Source: Myxacorys californica WJT36-NPBG1
GTDB lineage: Bacteria; Cyanobacteriota; Cyanobacteriia; Leptolyngbyales; Leptolyngbyaceae
Assembly (NCBI GenBank): GCA_019359315.1
Contig: JAHHHO010000015.1
Span: 1-64,000, forward strand
Length of the DNA stretch: 64,000 nucleotides
Direction of reading: 5' to 3'
The notes under the pieces were generated by a model, which saw only the letters and a program-made list of their open reading frames with translations, searched no databases and had not been told where the DNA came from. Each line of letters begins with the position of its first letter. Within the stretch, counting starts at the first letter, position 1. Shown in pieces: positions 31,082-39,685 of the stretch. The position numbers were made by a program, and so were the translations under genes.

Positions 31082-31966
31082 CTAAACAAACTCTCCTTTT
31101 GCTACCAAGATAACTCTGCCACCTACAAACACTCGAATTTCCTCCGGCTCTTTCTGCGCATTCAGCAGCAGCAACGATGGTCTTCCCATTTCATAGCCTT
31201 GCTCAACTCGAATATCGATTTCTGGCGTTCCAAAATACTCGTGTTGCACTAAATATCCTGCAAGGCACCCGTTTGCGCTTCCGGTTGCCGGATCTTCAGC
31301 CACGCCTAAACCATCGGCAAAGACACGCACACTCAAGTCATTCTCAGAACGATTGGTTTCAGGACAAAAAATTAGAATTGCTTTTGCCTGAGTCGTTTCG
31401 ATCAGCTTGAAAAACCGTTCTTTGTTGACTCTGGCTTGCTGGAGAGCCGTATGCGTTTTGAGCGGCGCAATGATGAAGGGAACTCCGGTCGAAACTTCTG
31501 CGATCGGGAAGCGATCGTCCATTTGCGATGCCTCAAGATTCAGAATTTCAGCAATCTCGGTTAACTCAAATCGTTGTCCAAAGACTGGAGAATTTTGGCG
31601 CATCCACAGGACATCGGGGCGCTGATCGTGATAACTGATCGTGACGGGAATCTGCCCCACTTGAAGATTTAAGGTGATAGCGTCGATCGCGCGACCCATT
31701 ATTTCCTGTTGCAGAACAAAAACAGTGCCCAAGGTCGGGTGCCCAGCGAAAGGAAGCTCCTGTTTCGGAGTAAAGATGCGAACGGGGAATCCGCCCTCCT
31801 GCGGCTCCTCAGAAACAATAAACGTCGTCTCCGAATAATTCATCTCATTGGCAATTTGCTGCATTTGTTCAGAAGAAAGCTCCGCCGCTTGCCGAAACAC
31901 CGCTAACTGATTCCCGGCATACTTCTGTTCTGCAAAGACATCAACAATGTAAAAGGGCAATCCCAT
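31082..31966 (-). CDS. PhzF family isomerase-like protein
   Basis: The 294-residue protein matches PhzF/DapF-fold proteins: FYIVDVFAEQKYAGNQLAVF at the start, catalytic Glu46 in NEMNYSETTFI, FTPKQELPFAGHPTLGT, and the second-lobe VAEDPATGSANGCLAGYL. PhzF isomerises a phenazine precursor in Pseudomonas, but most family members are housekeeping proteins with unassigned substrates, and no phenazine genes are here. Seventeen bp separate its stop from the antitoxin start downstream. Confidence 0.9.
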   Translation of the reverse strand: MGLPFYIVDVFAEQKYAGNQLAVFRQAAELSSEQMQQIANEMNYSETTFIVSEEPQEGGFPVRIFTPKQELPFAGHPTLGTVFVLQQEIMGRAIDAITLNLQVGQIPVTISYHDQRPDVLWMRQNSPVFGQRFELTEIAEILNLEASQMDDRFPIAEVSTGVPFIIAPLKTHTALQQARVNKERFFKLIETTQAKAILIFCPETNRSENDLSVRVFADGLGVAEDPATGSANGCLAGYLVQHEYFGTPEIDIRVEQGYEMGRPSLLLLNAQKEPEEIRVFVGGRVILVAKGEFV

Positions 31967-32164
31967 GACGTTACTGGTAAAAAATTATTTCTAATTCTTC
32001 CATAGTGCTGATCCCCAAATTCTATATCCGAGCTAGAAAGCTAGAATTGCTCGCTTTGTGTAAAGAAAACTTACTTTCTAGAGGTAGATCTTTTCGTTTC
32101 ACAAAAACTTTATAATTGCTCCTGGCAAAACTGTATTGATGTTTACAATTTTATTAGCTGTGTC

Positions 32165-33544
32165 ATGTTGATCCTTGGACTTGTTTGGGTCGCCTCTTGG
32201 TTTGGCGGCATTTCTTCCTTAAGTGGAAAGCTGCTAGAAGCACCCCAGTACTGGTCTACTGTGCTTTCTAGTAACACGTTTTCTAGCGCGGCAACTAGCA
32301 CTACCAAGCTGCAAAGGATTGCAGTATCTCAGGATGCTTCACTGTCCAGTCATTCACCTCTCAAGATTGTTTCTGTCAAGACTGTTTTAGGCTCTATTTC
32401 AGATTCGGTTCGCTTCAACTTCGCCGCATCTGACAGAAAAAATCAAAATCAAGCCACCAATTCGTCTTTTGATGATTCAGACGGCTGGCTCGAAACTGTT
32501 GAAGATCTGTTAGTCAACGCGGTTTTCGATCCAGCGTCAGAGGAGAATGCGGCTTCTCCCGTGCCTCCCTTCTCCTCTGACAAGGCTTCAGATTCTGAGG
32601 CCGCGATCGCAACTGAGCAGGCGTCCGAGACTTCGATGGAGGCTTGGCTAAAGGCGGCAGAAAATCTACTGCTGGGGTTTCCTAGTTTAGCCACTGAGGT
32701 GGAAGACGACTATTCTTCAGTGTCAGTCATTGAAGTAGGAGATGACGATGAAATTTTGAGTCCTAACCCGGAGGCACAGAGCCAACCGCTTCTAAAATGC
32801 GCTACGTCGCAAAGCAACCCCTCAGAGCCATCCGCACTGAGGGGTTTTCAAGTTTGGGTGCAAGATTGTCTCGTGGCGATCGTTCCTGAGCAGCAGGTAG
32901 CAGACGCGATCGCAGATGCCGTCACCCCGCTTGTAGAAATGACCGACATCAATCCCGCTGACCTACAGCCTGCGGTAATCGATGGGAACGCGGTTGGAAA
33001 ATTTGGCGATCGCACGCTATTCACAATTGATCAATCTTTAGCCGATCAGATCGGGCGTCCGGCGGAACTGATTGCGATCGACTGGATCAACAATATTCGC
33101 ATCTCGCTGGGACATCCGCCGCTACCCCTAGCCGAGGCGCAAGTGCAGATGCACCAACTCCAGCCCACCAACGCGAGTATCGATGGCAAAGCCTCTTGGT
33201 ACGGACCTTATTTTCACGGACGACAAACAGCAACCGGCGAAATTTTCGATCAAAATGCTTTGACTGCCGCTCATCGCTCATTACCCTTTGGAACCTATCT
33301 CAAAGTGACCAATCAACTGAACGGCAAAAGCGTTGTGGTGCGAGTGAACGATCGAGGCCCCTATTTTGATGAGGATGAACGGGTGATCGATCTATCCAAT
33401 CGAGCCGCGCTGTGCATTAGTAGCGACGCTCACGGAGTTGTACCGATCGAAGCGGTAGTGCTACAACAAAGTCCTGCTTCAAACACCGCTTCTAAAGAAG
33501 GAACTCAAGTTTCCTTATCCCCCAATCGCGCTATTGGCTACTAG
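32165..33544 (+). CDS. RlpA-like double-psi beta-barrel protein
   Basis: A 459-residue exported protein. The N-terminus (residues 1-16) is a signal or anchor. Residues 20-330 are low-complexity, Ser/Ala/Glu-rich, with motifs such as DGWLETVEDLL and AWLKAAENLLLGF repeated. The C-terminal domain (about 340-440) is RlpA/DPBB: ASWYGPYFHGRQTATGE, ALTAAHRSLPFGTYLKVTN and VVVRVNDRGPYF. RlpA proteins are lytic transglycosylases or septal-ring-associated proteins; the SPOR domain of the E. coli protein is absent. It ends by overlapping the convergent regulator gene by 14 bp. Confidence 0.85.
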   Translation: MLILGLVWVASWFGGISSLSGKLLEAPQYWSTVLSSNTFSSAATSTTKLQRIAVSQDASLSSHSPLKIVSVKTVLGSISDSVRFNFAASDRKNQNQATNSSFDDSDGWLETVEDLLVNAVFDPASEENAASPVPPFSSDKASDSEAAIATEQASETSMEAWLKAAENLLLGFPSLATEVEDDYSSVSVIEVGDDDEILSPNPEAQSQPLLKCATSQSNPSEPSALRGFQVWVQDCLVAIVPEQQVADAIADAVTPLVEMTDINPADLQPAVIDGNAVGKFGDRTLFTIDQSLADQIGRPAELIAIDWINNIRISLGHPPLPLAEAQVQMHQLQPTNASIDGKASWYGPYFHGRQTATGEIFDQNALTAAHRSLPFGTYLKVTNQLNGKSVVVRVNDRGPYFDEDERVIDLSNRAALCISSDAHGVVPIEAVVLQQSPASNTASKEGTQVSLSPNRAIGY

Positions 33545-34178
33545 CTGCTTTTAGGCTCGGGTGCTGCAAAATGATTTGGCGGTTCGACGCAATTTTTATC
33601 CATCCTTCTTGCCGGAGTTGACCAAACAGGCGAGTGACGGTGACGCGGGTTGTGCCGATCGCATTGGCAATTTGCTGATGCGTCAGTCTGATGTTAAGCC
33701 GAACCCCTTCAGTTCCAGGTTGCCCGACTTCATACTGAAGCAGCAGCAGGAATTGTTTGAGGCGTTCTTCCACGCGGCGGTAGCCTGCTAAGGCAAGAAA
33801 AGCTTCGGTTTGCTGGAGCCGCCGTCCCAGATGTCTAAAAATCCCTTGACTTAATGCAGGGGATTTTTCAATTTCAGTCAAGGTCAGACACATCAAATCG
33901 GCATCTGATAGCGCGATCGCATGATATGGAAAAATCCCAGTTAACGGCAGTCCAAACGGCATAGATGCCGTCACCACGCCCAACAACGCTTCATCTCCCG
34001 TCGGGTAGAGTGTATTCAGCGACACAATGCCTCGGCAGACAATCCACACCTCATCGGCACGCATTTGGATGGGTTGACCACTGCGAAAGGGTTGTAGGCT
34101 CCGCTCTCGATAAAGCTGCTCCAGTAACTGACGAAGATCGGGGGGGCTAGTCAAACTGGATGTGAAGGATTGGATCAT
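33531..34178 (-). CDS. Crp/Fnr family transcriptional regulator
   Basis: From ATG 34178 about 215 residues. The N-terminal part is a cupin-like sensory domain (RSGQPIQMRADEVWIVCRGIVSLNTLYPTGDEALLGVV) that lacks the cAMP phosphate-binding motif of true Crp. The long dimer helix and C-terminal winged helix (RLTHQQIANAIGTTRVTVTRLFGQLRQEGWI) are clear. Similar cyanobacterial regulators (NtcA-type) respond to metabolites rather than cAMP; no effector can be inferred here. The RlpA-like gene converges on it and the J-domain gene diverges from it. Confidence 0.88.
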   Translation of the reverse strand: MIQSFTSSLTSPPDLRQLLEQLYRERSLQPFRSGQPIQMRADEVWIVCRGIVSLNTLYPTGDEALLGVVTASMPFGLPLTGIFPYHAIALSDADLMCLTLTEIEKSPALSQGIFRHLGRRLQQTEAFLALAGYRRVEERLKQFLLLLQYEVGQPGTEGVRLNIRLTHQQIANAIGTTRVTVTRLFGQLRQEGWIKIASNRQIILQHPSLKAASSQ

Positions 34179-34353
34179 GGAGGACCTTCCGTAATCAGGT
34201 TCCACGTAATACTGTAAAAGCTAGACTTCAAGACAAGGTAATCGACAGGTTAACGTTAGAAGCAATTTCTGATTTTCTGTTCGCTCGTTCCTAGAGCTTG
34301 CCGTCTCTTCCTGCGATTACAATAATTGAAAGGCGGATCAGGCAGGGAGTGAC

Positions 34354-35061
34354 GTGACTCAGGATAAACCAAATTCTGGCAGCAGCGGCAAGCGAGCGCC
34401 TTATCAGAAGGTGGCGGGTTCCAATTACTACACGCTTTTGGGGTTACATCCTGCGGCGTCGGTGCGCGAGATCCGGCAGACCTACCGGGAGTTGAGCAAA
34501 CTCTACCACCCGGACACAACAGCGTTGCCAAGCGCGATCGCCACCGAGAAATTTCAGCGAATTAATGAAGCTTACGCCACTCTCAGCAATCCCGATCGCA
34601 GAACGGCTTACGATCAGAAGATAGGCTATTCCCGTGTTGTCGTCGCTCAACCTTTACCGACTCTAAACAAGCCCCAGCCGAGTTCGTCAGCCTATTTAGA
34701 TCCAACCGATCGCCCCCTCTCAGCAGGAGAAATTTTTGCGCTGTTTATCTTGGGTCTGACGTTTGTGGCCTGCTTAGTATTGGCGGTGACGATTGGTTTA
34801 ACGAGAGGCGAAGCAGCGTTTAAGCCATTGGTTGCTCAAGATCCGGTGATTCAAGAAGCGTTTGAAATATTGCAGCCTCCTTCAGACAGCGGCGGGGCAA
34901 AACCAGAAAGGTTTTCTCCGTTGATAGAAACACCAATGAATCTAACTCCCAGTTCAGCCACCGCAACTGACCCGGCAAGAGCAACTTTTGAAGGAAACAC
35001 GCCGAAACCTTCAGAGACTGCTCCGGTAGAATTTGAGGCCGTCGCCAAATTTAACGATTAG
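34354..35061 (+). CDS. J-domain (DnaJ-like) membrane protein
   Basis: A 235-residue protein. The J-domain is at residues 20-90 (YYTLLGLHPAASVREIRQTY, HPD in KLYHPDTT, INEAYATLSNPDRRTAYDQK). A transmembrane helix follows at about 128-150 (IFALFILGLTFVACLVLAVTIGL) and then a polar 80-residue tail. It probably recruits Hsp70 to a membrane site. The start is GTG 34354, supported by GGGAG 9-10 bases upstream. A DUF3143 gene follows on the same strand after 62 bp. Confidence 0.88.
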   Translation: MTQDKPNSGSSGKRAPYQKVAGSNYYTLLGLHPAASVREIRQTYRELSKLYHPDTTALPSAIATEKFQRINEAYATLSNPDRRTAYDQKIGYSRVVVAQPLPTLNKPQPSSSAYLDPTDRPLSAGEIFALFILGLTFVACLVLAVTIGLTRGEAAFKPLVAQDPVIQEAFEILQPPSDSGGAKPERFSPLIETPMNLTPSSATATDPARATFEGNTPKPSETAPVEFEAVAKFND

Positions 35062-35123
35062 CCAAATGTAATAATTGAATCTAGTCGTTCACTACCCCAT
35101 CCTTAGCAGCTATCCCTTACCCT

Positions 35124-35390
35124 ATGACTCTTCCCCCAGCTGATACTCCCCTTTACAATCATCCCCTCCCTCAGATTGAATCTTGGCTGACAGATCAAGG
35201 CTGTCAGCAAGATTCAGATGAACTTCATTGCTGGACAATAGAGCGTTCAAAGTGGCAAGCAGAACTCTGCTTGGATGTAGATCAATTAACGGTGCGCTAT
35301 CTCAACGTTGAAGGTCGGGACTTGCAGCGCTCCTTCAAATATTCGCTCTCCCGCCAAGACCTCGAAGACGCTATCTTTGGCGGACCTTAG
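35124..35390 (+). CDS. DUF3143 family protein
   Basis: The 88-residue product begins MTLPPADTPLYNHPLPQIESWL and ends RDLQRSFKYSLSRQDLEDAIFGGP, both strongly characteristic of DUF3143, a small cyanobacterial family. Its role is unknown. It follows the J-domain gene, an arrangement that suggests co-transcription. Confidence 0.88.
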   Translation: MTLPPADTPLYNHPLPQIESWLTDQGCQQDSDELHCWTIERSKWQAELCLDVDQLTVRYLNVEGRDLQRSFKYSLSRQDLEDAIFGGP

Positions 35391-35409
35391 TACTCTAGAC
35401 AAGTCTGTA

Positions 35410-36168
35410 TTAGGCTTTACCAACCTTTCCAAAGCGTCGCTCACGGCCTTGATACGACGCTAGAGCTTGATGAAACTCATGCCGATCGAAGTCAGGCCAG
35501 AGGGTATCTGTAACGTAAAGTTCGGCATAGGCCGCTTGCCACAGCAGAAAATTGCTCAGGCGCATCTCACCACTCGTCCGGATTAGCAAGTCCGGATCGC
35601 AGACTCCAGCTGTGTAAAGATGCCGATCAAACAGACTTTCATCAATGTCGTCTGGTTGAATTAAGCCTTGTTGAATTTGAGCGGCGATCGCACGGCAGGC
35701 CCGCACAATTTCTTGCCTCCCACCGTAATTTGTCGCGACTGAGAACGTAATGCCCTGATTGTCTTTTGTTTCCAGCATCGATCGCTCAATCTCTGCCTGC
35801 AAACTCGTGGGCAGCGCATCTAAGTTGCCCACAAAGCGAATGCGGACATTTTCTTCTTTCATTTCGCGCAACTCTTGGCGCAGCACCCGCTCAAACAGCG
35901 TCATCAAGAAATCGACTTCTTCGAGTGGTCTACCCCAATTTTCGGTCGAAAAAGCATATGCCGTCAGCGCTTGAACGCCCCAATCTCGGCAGCAGCGCAG
36001 CAGATCTTTTAGCGTATCCACCCCACGTCGATGTCCCATGATGCGCGGAAGACCTTGACGCTTTGCCCAGCGTCCATTTCCATCCATAATCACAGCAACA
36101 TGTTTAGGCAAGCGATCGCGATGCAAATCAGTCGGTAATTCTTGTAAAGTCGAGGGCTTCGCAGTCAT
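35410..36168 (-). CDS. uppS: Isoprenyl transferase (undecaprenyl diphosphate synthase)
   Basis: A 252-residue cis-prenyltransferase. Diagnostic motifs are [20 protein letters not shown] (catalytic Asp), [25 protein letters not shown], the arginine-rich [15 protein letters not shown] and [14 protein letters not shown]. The enzyme condenses isopentenyl diphosphate to the polyprenyl carrier lipid for peptidoglycan and glycan synthesis. It is downstream of cdaA on the same strand with a 68-bp gap, so the two may be co-transcribed. Confidence 0.95.
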   Translation of the reverse strand: MTAKPSTLQELPTDLHRDRLPKHVAVIMDGNGRWAKRQGLPRIMGHRRGVDTLKDLLRCCRDWGVQALTAYAFSTENWGRPLEEVDFLMTLFERVLRQELREMKEENVRIRFVGNLDALPTSLQAEIERSMLETKDNQGITFSVATNYGGRQEIVRACRAIAAQIQQGLIQPDDIDESLFDRHLYTAGVCDPDLLIRTSGEMRLSNFLLWQAAYAELYVTDTLWPDFDRHEFHQALASYQGRERRFGKVGKA

Positions 36169-36236
36169 TGTTTTCGAGCAACCGAGGGTGAGTAGTCAAG
36201 CCGTTCGAGCAATCGAACATCAACAGAAACGGGAAT

Positions 36237-37211
36237 TTAGAACTCTGAATCGCCAGGCTTTCGCCCATCACTGACCTTGGGTTTAGCTTTACGAAGCTCT
36301 ACCGAATTGGGTAACGTCCGTTTTTGAAACAGCCGTGAGAACAAGGATAATCCCTTGGTCATCAAGCGGCGAATGAACGTTCTTAGATTTGGAGCGACAG
36401 GTTCGCGATCGCCCGAAAACGAGAACTTCGCTTCTAGTAACTCCTTCAATTTACTGCTCGTGAGGGGACGATTTAGAATTCCACGTTCTGCTAGTGAAAT
36501 TGACCCCGTTTCTTCAGAAACAACAATACAAATACAAGTTTCTACTCGGTCAGTCATTCCCATCGCGGCACGATGACGAGTGCCAAGCTGCCGAGACGCT
36601 GTTTTCTCTGATAGAGGCAGAATCACCCCTGCTGCCACAATGCGAGAGCCACGAATGAGAACGGCTCCATCGTGCAGCAGCGTTGTCGTTTGAAAAATCG
36701 TTTGCAACAACTCTTTTGAAAGTTCCGCATTCAATTTTACGCCTGGAACTGAGAAATCGCGCTCATCGATTGGGCTACCGGTTTCTAGAATTAAAAGTGC
36801 TCCTGTTCGATTTTGGGATAGCTCTTTGATCGCATCAACAATTTGATCCGTCACACTGTCCGATCCGGGCAAGCTGCGGCGAGACGGTTGAAACAGCTGC
36901 ACGATTTCTCCTCGTCCAAGCTGTTCTAAAAATCGTCGGAACTCGGATTGCAAAATGAATGCCATCGCTACAGCTGCACCCACAACCAAGTTATTGAGGA
37001 CAAAGCTGAGCAGTGTCAGGTCAACCCGACGACTGATTGCTGCCGCCAGCATCAGAACAATAAAACCCCTCACCATCCAAAGGGTGCGACGCTCTCCAAT
37101 AATGATCAGCATCATGTAGGTCAGTGCCAACACCAACCCGACATCGAGCAAAAACCGAAGATTTTCCAGGTTAAGCAAGAACTGGAGATTGTCTAGAGTG
37201 AGAGCTAACAA
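36237..37211 (-). CDS. cdaA: Diadenylate cyclase (c-di-AMP synthase)
   Basis: A 324-residue CdaA-type enzyme. Three N-terminal transmembrane helices (about 22-90) precede the DisA_N domain, with the catalytic DGA (residues 181-183, in TTLLHDGAVLIRG) and RHR (212-214, in LGTRHRAAMGM). It makes c-di-AMP, which controls osmolyte and potassium homeostasis and, in cyanobacteria, diurnal metabolism. The start at TTG 37211 is uncertain because the family usually begins shortly before LLDVGLVLALTYM, which fits this frame but no nearby ATG exists. The tail beyond residue 270 is basic. mscL, another osmotic-stress gene, is 5 kb away. Confidence 0.93.
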   Translation of the reverse strand: MLALTLDNLQFLLNLENLRFLLDVGLVLALTYMMLIIIGERRTLWMVRGFIVLMLAAAISRRVDLTLLSFVLNNLVVGAAVAMAFILQSEFRRFLEQLGRGEIVQLFQPSRRSLPGSDSVTDQIVDAIKELSQNRTGALLILETGSPIDERDFSVPGVKLNAELSKELLQTIFQTTTLLHDGAVLIRGSRIVAAGVILPLSEKTASRQLGTRHRAAMGMTDRVETCICIVVSEETGSISLAERGILNRPLTSSKLKELLEAKFSFSGDREPVAPNLRTFIRRLMTKGLSLFSRLFQKRTLPNSVELRKAKPKVSDGRKPGDSEF

Positions 37212-37347
37212 GGACGGTATCCTGTCAGGAGCAGTTGGGAAGAAGAGGGATGAGGGATGAGGGAGGAAGGATGGAGGAGAAAGAACGAGAGAGATAGGAG
37301 TCGTTCTGTATTCCTAGACAGTAGGTTCCTAGTTCATCCTTACATCG

Positions 37348-38730
37348 TTATTTCAGATGGGCAGGAAGGCGATCGTAACGAATCAAATCTTCGTAGGTTT
37401 CCCGTTGCAAGATGAGAGCCGCGTTGCTATTGCCGACCAAAACAGCCGCCGGGCGAGCCAGTCGATTGTAGTTAGACGACATGCTGTAATTGTAAGCTCC
37501 GGTTGCCATGACAACGAGAGTATCTCCGGGTTGAGTTGGAGGGAGTGTCGCGTCTTTAATTAGAATGTCTCCCGATTCACAGTGCTTGCCGGCGATCGTC
37601 ACCGTCTCGGTCATGGGTTCTGACATGCGGTTGGCGACGATCGCCCGACAAATCGACTGATACGTAATCGGACGAGGATTATCAGACATACCGCCATCGA
37701 CACTCAGATAGGTGCGAATGCCTGGAATCGTTTTCTTGCTACCGACTGTATATGCGGTCACGCAAGAAGAGCCGATCAGAGAACGTCCTGGCTCTGCTAA
37801 AACTTTAGGCAAAGGAATATTAGCGGCTTGACACGCTTGAATGAGTCCATCACAAACCGTTTTCACCCATTCATCGATACTGGGTGGATCGTCGCCTTCG
37901 TTGTAGCGAATTCCTAAGCCGCCGCCCACATTAATTTCTTTGATCGTGAATCCGTGCTGTGTCGCTTTATTCAACCACTGCACCATCACACCCCCTAAAT
38001 CCTGATGGGCTTGCAGTTCAAAAATTTGAGAGCCAATGTGTGCGTGCAAGCCAACCAGCGACAAGGATGGATATTGGCTGATGAATTTGAAGACCTCCTC
38101 AACCTGATTTGGATCAAAGCCAAATTTACTGTCGATGTGCCCCGTGCGAATGTATTCGTGGGTGTGGCAGTCTAGCCCTGGTGTGATCCGCATCATGATT
38201 TGGATGCAGCTGTCGGTTTTCAAACTCGCCAGCGTCTCGATCTCCAAGCGGTTGTCTACCACGATCGTACAACCCGACTCGACAGCAAATTTGAGTTCAC
38301 TCAGCGATTTATTGTTGCCATGTAAATAGATCTTTCTGGGGTTCGCTCCGGCTTGCAGTGCGGTGAAGAGTTCGCCGCCCGTTGCAACATCAATTCCTAA
38401 TTCTTCTTGAGTAACGATCGCGCAAACCGCTAGACAGTTCCAAGCTTTCGAGGCATACAGCACTTGAGATTCGCCAGGATAGTAGCGTTTAAATGCGTCC
38501 CGATATTGGCGACAGGCTGTTCTCAGGGAAGCTTCATCCAATATGTAGAGAGGCGAGCCAAATTGCTGAACCAGATCTGTTACATCGTAACCTCCAATTT
38601 CTAAATGGTCGCGATCGTTGACCTTTGCAGTCAACGGCACTAGAGACTGATTTGGAGAGCGCTCTGGTGTAATGTCGGTTAAGTATTGGCGACCTGTATT
38701 TTGCGCCTCTAAAGCGTGAGTCGATACCAT
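37348..38730 (-). CDS. lysA: Diaminopimelate decarboxylase
   Basis: About 460 residues of a fold-III PLP enzyme. The PLP lysine is in VLYASKAWNCLA, the barrel His in HAHIGSQIFE, the glycine-rich phosphate loop in NVGGGLGIRY, and the C-terminal domain cysteine site in KHCESGDILI with MATGAYNYSMSSNYN. It converts meso-diaminopimelate to lysine, linking lysine supply and peptidoglycan precursor use. ATG 38730 is preferred; an in-frame ATG at 38781 would add 17 residues. It lies upstream of cdaA on the same strand, 137 bp away, and is divergent from rimI. Confidence 0.95.
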   Translation of the reverse strand: MVSTHALEAQNTGRQYLTDITPERSPNQSLVPLTAKVNDRDHLEIGGYDVTDLVQQFGSPLYILDEASLRTACRQYRDAFKRYYPGESQVLYASKAWNCLAVCAIVTQEELGIDVATGGELFTALQAGANPRKIYLHGNNKSLSELKFAVESGCTIVVDNRLEIETLASLKTDSCIQIMMRITPGLDCHTHEYIRTGHIDSKFGFDPNQVEEVFKFISQYPSLSLVGLHAHIGSQIFELQAHQDLGGVMVQWLNKATQHGFTIKEINVGGGLGIRYNEGDDPPSIDEWVKTVCDGLIQACQAANIPLPKVLAEPGRSLIGSSCVTAYTVGSKKTIPGIRTYLSVDGGMSDNPRPITYQSICRAIVANRMSEPMTETVTIAGKHCESGDILIKDATLPPTQPGDTLVVMATGAYNYSMSSNYNRLARPAAVLVGNSNAALILQRETYEDLIRYDRLPAHLK

Positions 38731-38837
38731 TCTTGTTGCGTCCTCGATCGCTGGGGGCGGGTGACTTGCCCATTTAAACACTATGTTACCCAGTGTACAA
38801 TTGAGGGCTGTTGATTCGGAGTCGAATTTAACGCGGC

Positions 38838-39563
38838 GTGACCTCGATTAAGCTTCAGCCTCTTGACCACACTCTTCTTCCGGCCGCGCTCCAGTTGGAT
38901 CACCTTTGCTTTGGTGGTTTATGGACGCTGGACGGCTATCAGAGAGAATTAGAAAGCCCAAATAGCGACTTACTGGCGATCGTTCCAGCACCTTCAACCC
39001 CTGATGAAGAAGCAGTTGTCATCACTGACATCACTGAAGAGCGGAGCGAATTCCTCGTTAACCCAAAAGTTAATCCAAAAGCAAATCTTTCAACGAGCCG
39101 CCCACGTGCTACATCTGCGACCCCATCCGCTGCCAGCGATCCCCTGCTCGGACTTGGCTGCTATTGGGCAATTCTTGACGAAGCTCACATCACAATTTTG
39201 GGCATTCATCCTGACTACCAGCGACGCGGACTCGGGCACCTTATGCTATGTGCCCTCCTCGATCGTGCCCGCCAACGCGACATGGCACGCGCTACCTTAG
39301 AGGTCAGAATTTCTAATCAGTCCGCTCTATTGCTATATCAAAAGTTTGGATTTCAAATTGCAGGACAGCGTAAAGGTTATTACACTGATACCGGCGAAGA
39401 TGCCCTAATTCTATGGCGCGGCAAACTTCAATCGACTGAGTTCGGCACGCTTCTGACAACGCAATGGACTGAAATTCACCATCGTCTTACGCACCACCAT
39501 TGGTCACTTCAGCTTGGTTTAGAGTTGTTAATAGCAGAGAACTCTACCTTGACTTATCCCTAA
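38838..39563 (+). CDS. rimI: RimI-like ribosomal-protein alanine N-acetyltransferase with insertion
   Basis: The 241-residue GNAT protein has the acetyl-CoA loop GIHPDYQRRGLGHLMLCALL and the RimI end VRISNQSALLLYQKFGFQIAGQRKGYYTDTGEDAL. Between the first helix region and the core lies an extra low-complexity stretch at residues about 50-100 (rich in Pro, Ser, Thr, Lys and Asn), absent from standard RimI of about 150 residues. RimI acetylates the N-terminus of ribosomal protein S18. The start is GTG 38838. It precedes clpC on the same strand. Confidence 0.85.
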   Translation: MTSIKLQPLDHTLLPAALQLDHLCFGGLWTLDGYQRELESPNSDLLAIVPAPSTPDEEAVVITDITEERSEFLVNPKVNPKANLSTSRPRATSATPSAASDPLLGLGCYWAILDEAHITILGIHPDYQRRGLGHLMLCALLDRARQRDMARATLEVRISNQSALLLYQKFGFQIAGQRKGYYTDTGEDALILWRGKLQSTEFGTLLTTQWTEIHHRLTHHHWSLQLGLELLIAENSTLTYP

Positions 39564-39685
39564 GCTTTCGCTGACAATCTGCCTTTGGCTATAAATTTTT
39601 CTTTTTCTTGGCTCGACCGAACGAAAGAGATCGGTTATCGCGCTCCAACCTGTTGCTGGAATCATAGCAACCGGAGGTTTTGTCT

